This document shows positions 62,201 through 64,000 of a stretch of DNA of 64,000 bases, piece after piece. The translations under genes were made by a program, and so were the position numbers. This DNA comes from Mansonella perstans (taxonomy: Eukaryota > Nematoda > Chromadorea > Rhabditida > Onchocercidae), in assembly GCA_037074765.1 (NCBI GenBank), contig JBAMDO010000105.1, positions 62,001 through 126,000 on the forward strand, read 5' to 3'. Positions within the stretch are counted from its first letter, which is position 1, and every line of letters starts with the position of its first letter. The notes beneath the pieces are model-generated. The model saw only the letters and a list, made by a program, of their open reading frames with translations, was not told the DNA's origin and made no database searches.

Positions 62201-64000
62201 CTTTTTTTCCTTCTTTGTTACCGAAAAAGCTTTGAAAGTCATGCTCAGAAAAGAAATGTTCAGAACTTTTATAGGTTTTATTTTGTCTCTCTTTTTCATT
62301 ATTTGTTCAGCGGATTTTTTATTGGCCTGAACAAAATTTATATATACCAGGATCCGCCGAGTAGCTTGACTAATGAGGTGCGCATTGTAGATTGTTGATT
62401 AGATTATCAGCTTATTTTTGTATAATAAATTACAAATGAATTTATGCTAATTTCATATTGTGAAACCATTATAGTATCAAAATCGAAGGAATTGTACCGG
62501 TACGTTTCCTGCTAAATATTGTCGAAACTCGACCAGAACACTTTCGTGCTATTCGATCACCACTAGTTTATTTATGTGGCCTCTATTATCCATATATGCT
62601 TCCAACTGTTGATTCGTTATTATTATCTGTGGATGACGAATTGAAGAATCCTGAAATCAAAGTTATCCCACGGTGAGATATTTTTCGTTTTAATTATCCG
62701 GCTTTTTACCAAGAATTTATGATCTTTTTAAAATCGAAGAATGCGTTAGTGGATTTGTGAGAGACAAAGTTGAGGGAAATCTTTAACACATGCATTTATG
62801 CTAAATAAGAACTGGAAAAAATGCCAAATTAAAATCAATCACGCGGTTGTGTTTAGCGCTCTAAGGTAGCGCAAATCGTTGCTTGCTACTCGGTCATTTT
62901 CCTGATTAAATAACTGTTCGAGCCGAACATTCTCAGAAGAATTAACTTAATGAATTAGCATTATTGCTAGTTGACTGCCTAGGATGACCAAAAAAGGTCA
63001 CCATTACGCTATTTAATCATTCGCAAAAAACAAAGTGGGATGTTGTGTTTTCTAACATTCTTAAAAAATAAAATTTCTCAAATGAAGAAAAAAAAATATG
63101 TATATATGTGAGAAAAAAATATGTATATATTTCTGCTGTGTTAAATATACGTTTTTAATATCGGCTGTTGAAGCGTAACCGATTAATATATGACTCTTTT
63201 CGTATGTGAATCTGTTTGAAGCTTGTGAGAATATGCGTCTAACCATGCTATCAGATTCAACAAAAATTATCGGGTCAGTCAACGTAAAAGAAAAATACAA
63301 ATTAAACAAAACTAATATGTAATAAAAAAAAAAATCTAATCCATCCTCAAGTCAGATCCCCTCCCCATCCCCCCTATAAAATGAATTTTGTCATAATCTC
63401 CATGACAATACATAGAACTAGATATGTATATATATATTTTCATTTTTGTCAAACGTCCGAGTAGAATTTTATGAAGTTTAAGTGTATTCATACTGAAATT
63501 ATTTTTCAATGAAAACATTTATTGTTGCAGAAAAATCCCATTATCAACAGGCTTACTGTTGAAAGCTTTCGATAGAATTAATGAGAATCCTTCAAATTCT
63601 ATGCGGTTTTTACGTTTGCTGCAAAAAAGCACACTGCCAGAACAAGTACAAGTGATGGATGCCATTATACATGCCATGTTCATTGCGCTCAATCCATCTA
63701 CACCAGTGCCTTTTGTAAATGGAGTAGTAGCGGTTTGGAAACGTCTGGAAAATATTGTCCCGAGATCACTTTGTGAAGTTTGTTAATCAGAGCTTTAGCA
63801 CTGTTAACTATTCTACATGCGCAATTTTTTTTCTTCTTTTTTTTGAAGTTTTGATTGGCTTAGGTTTACATATTGAAAATGTCTTTTTTATGTTAACATC
63901 AGTAGTCTAAATAGGATTGGTATCTTACATCTTTTGCTGGATGATTTCATTTGTTAAATAATTAGATATGTTTAAAATGTATGAATAAACTATTAACTAA
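56252..64000 (+). CDS. INTS2: Integrator complex subunit 2 (INTS2), 3' end beyond window
   Basis: Exons found: 56252-56413, 56939-57134, 57644-57819, 57963-58076, 58616-58869, 58947-59003, 59302-59490, 59997-60183, 60660-60863, 61470-61613, 62144-62274, 62475-62672, 63531-63777; about 753 codons (human full length 1,204), so the gene continues past 64,000. INTS2 is a helical-repeat subunit of the nuclear Integrator complex and contacts INTS1. Landmarks: LLQLLAVL-like LVQLLAVLRISAG, QGFLPAHCITQLLSTNSFSKHS (human GFLPIHCIYQLLRSRSFTKHK, checked in parts), DWIGAQITNCATPLHP, and VPVRFLLNIVETRP. Uncertain points: the donor after 58869 (GC donor, or GT donors at 58874 or 58903), and whether a 27-base segment at 62351-62377 is an extra exon. 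Confidence 0.93.
61209..61231. repeat. Poly(A) run in INTS2 intron
   Basis: Homopolymer A run of about twenty bases in the intron 60,864-61,469; low-complexity only. Confidence 0.6.

Noticed and set aside
62830..62920. GC-richer stretch in an INTS2 intron considered as a tRNA or small RNA.
   Set aside because: No cloverleaf arms, B-box or other RNA-gene motif could be fitted.

Overview
This window looks like nuclear DNA of a nematode, most likely a spirurine or filarial-type worm, although the species cannot be proved from the sequence. It is strongly AT-rich. Its genes are cut into many short exons (mostly 80-250 bases) separated by AT-rich introns. Several genes have a T-rich AG splice acceptor 1-17 bases before the start codon, the signature of spliced-leader trans-splicing. 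I saw no prokaryotic, viral, transposase, rRNA, tRNA or CRISPR sequence.

Ten conserved genes were recognised by reading the translated exons against family sequence patterns. Exon coordinates and phases were worked out by hand. In order: (1) 1,158-8,304, minus: an ankyrin-repeat calcium-independent phospholipase A2 (PLA2G6/iPLA2-beta type). (2) 8,885-12,434, minus: a FAM114 (NOXP20-like) protein, with a 64-codon ORF just upstream. (3) 13,174-15,674, minus: METTL9, a histidine methyltransferase. A gene-poor stretch of about 5 kb with minisatellites follows. (4) 20,919-25,570, plus: a TBC1D24/Skywalker-like TBC-TLDc protein. (5) about 26,999-28,762, plus: MPDU1 (dolichol-phosphate-sugar utilisation). 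(6) 30,278-31,633, plus: TIMM29. (7) 31,833-49,021, minus: Integrator subunit 1 in 38 exons (1,920 residues, all phases consistent). (8) 51,557-52,896, minus: prefoldin subunit 6. (9) 54,094-55,763, minus: CtIP/COM-1 DNA-end-resection factor. (10) 56,252 to beyond the window end, plus: Integrator subunit 2, cut off at 64,000.

The most notable layout is that two scaffold subunits of one complex, INTS1 and INTS2, lie about 7 kb apart and point away from each other. COM-1 is head-to-head with INTS2 across 488 bases. TIMM29 and INTS1 converge with 199 bases between stop codons. No operon is proved, but the minus-strand runs METTL9-FAM114-PLA2G6 and COM-1-PFDN6-INTS1 are possible co-transcribed sets.

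Unusual points are three probable GC-AG introns in the phospholipase gene, several AAG or GAG splice acceptors, a 30-bp minisatellite that keeps an open frame, a repeat whose copies each carry AATAAA, a long ORF whose stop overlaps the TBC gene start codon, and two orphan exons that join in frame upstream of MPDU1. I found no clearly new multi-gene system.
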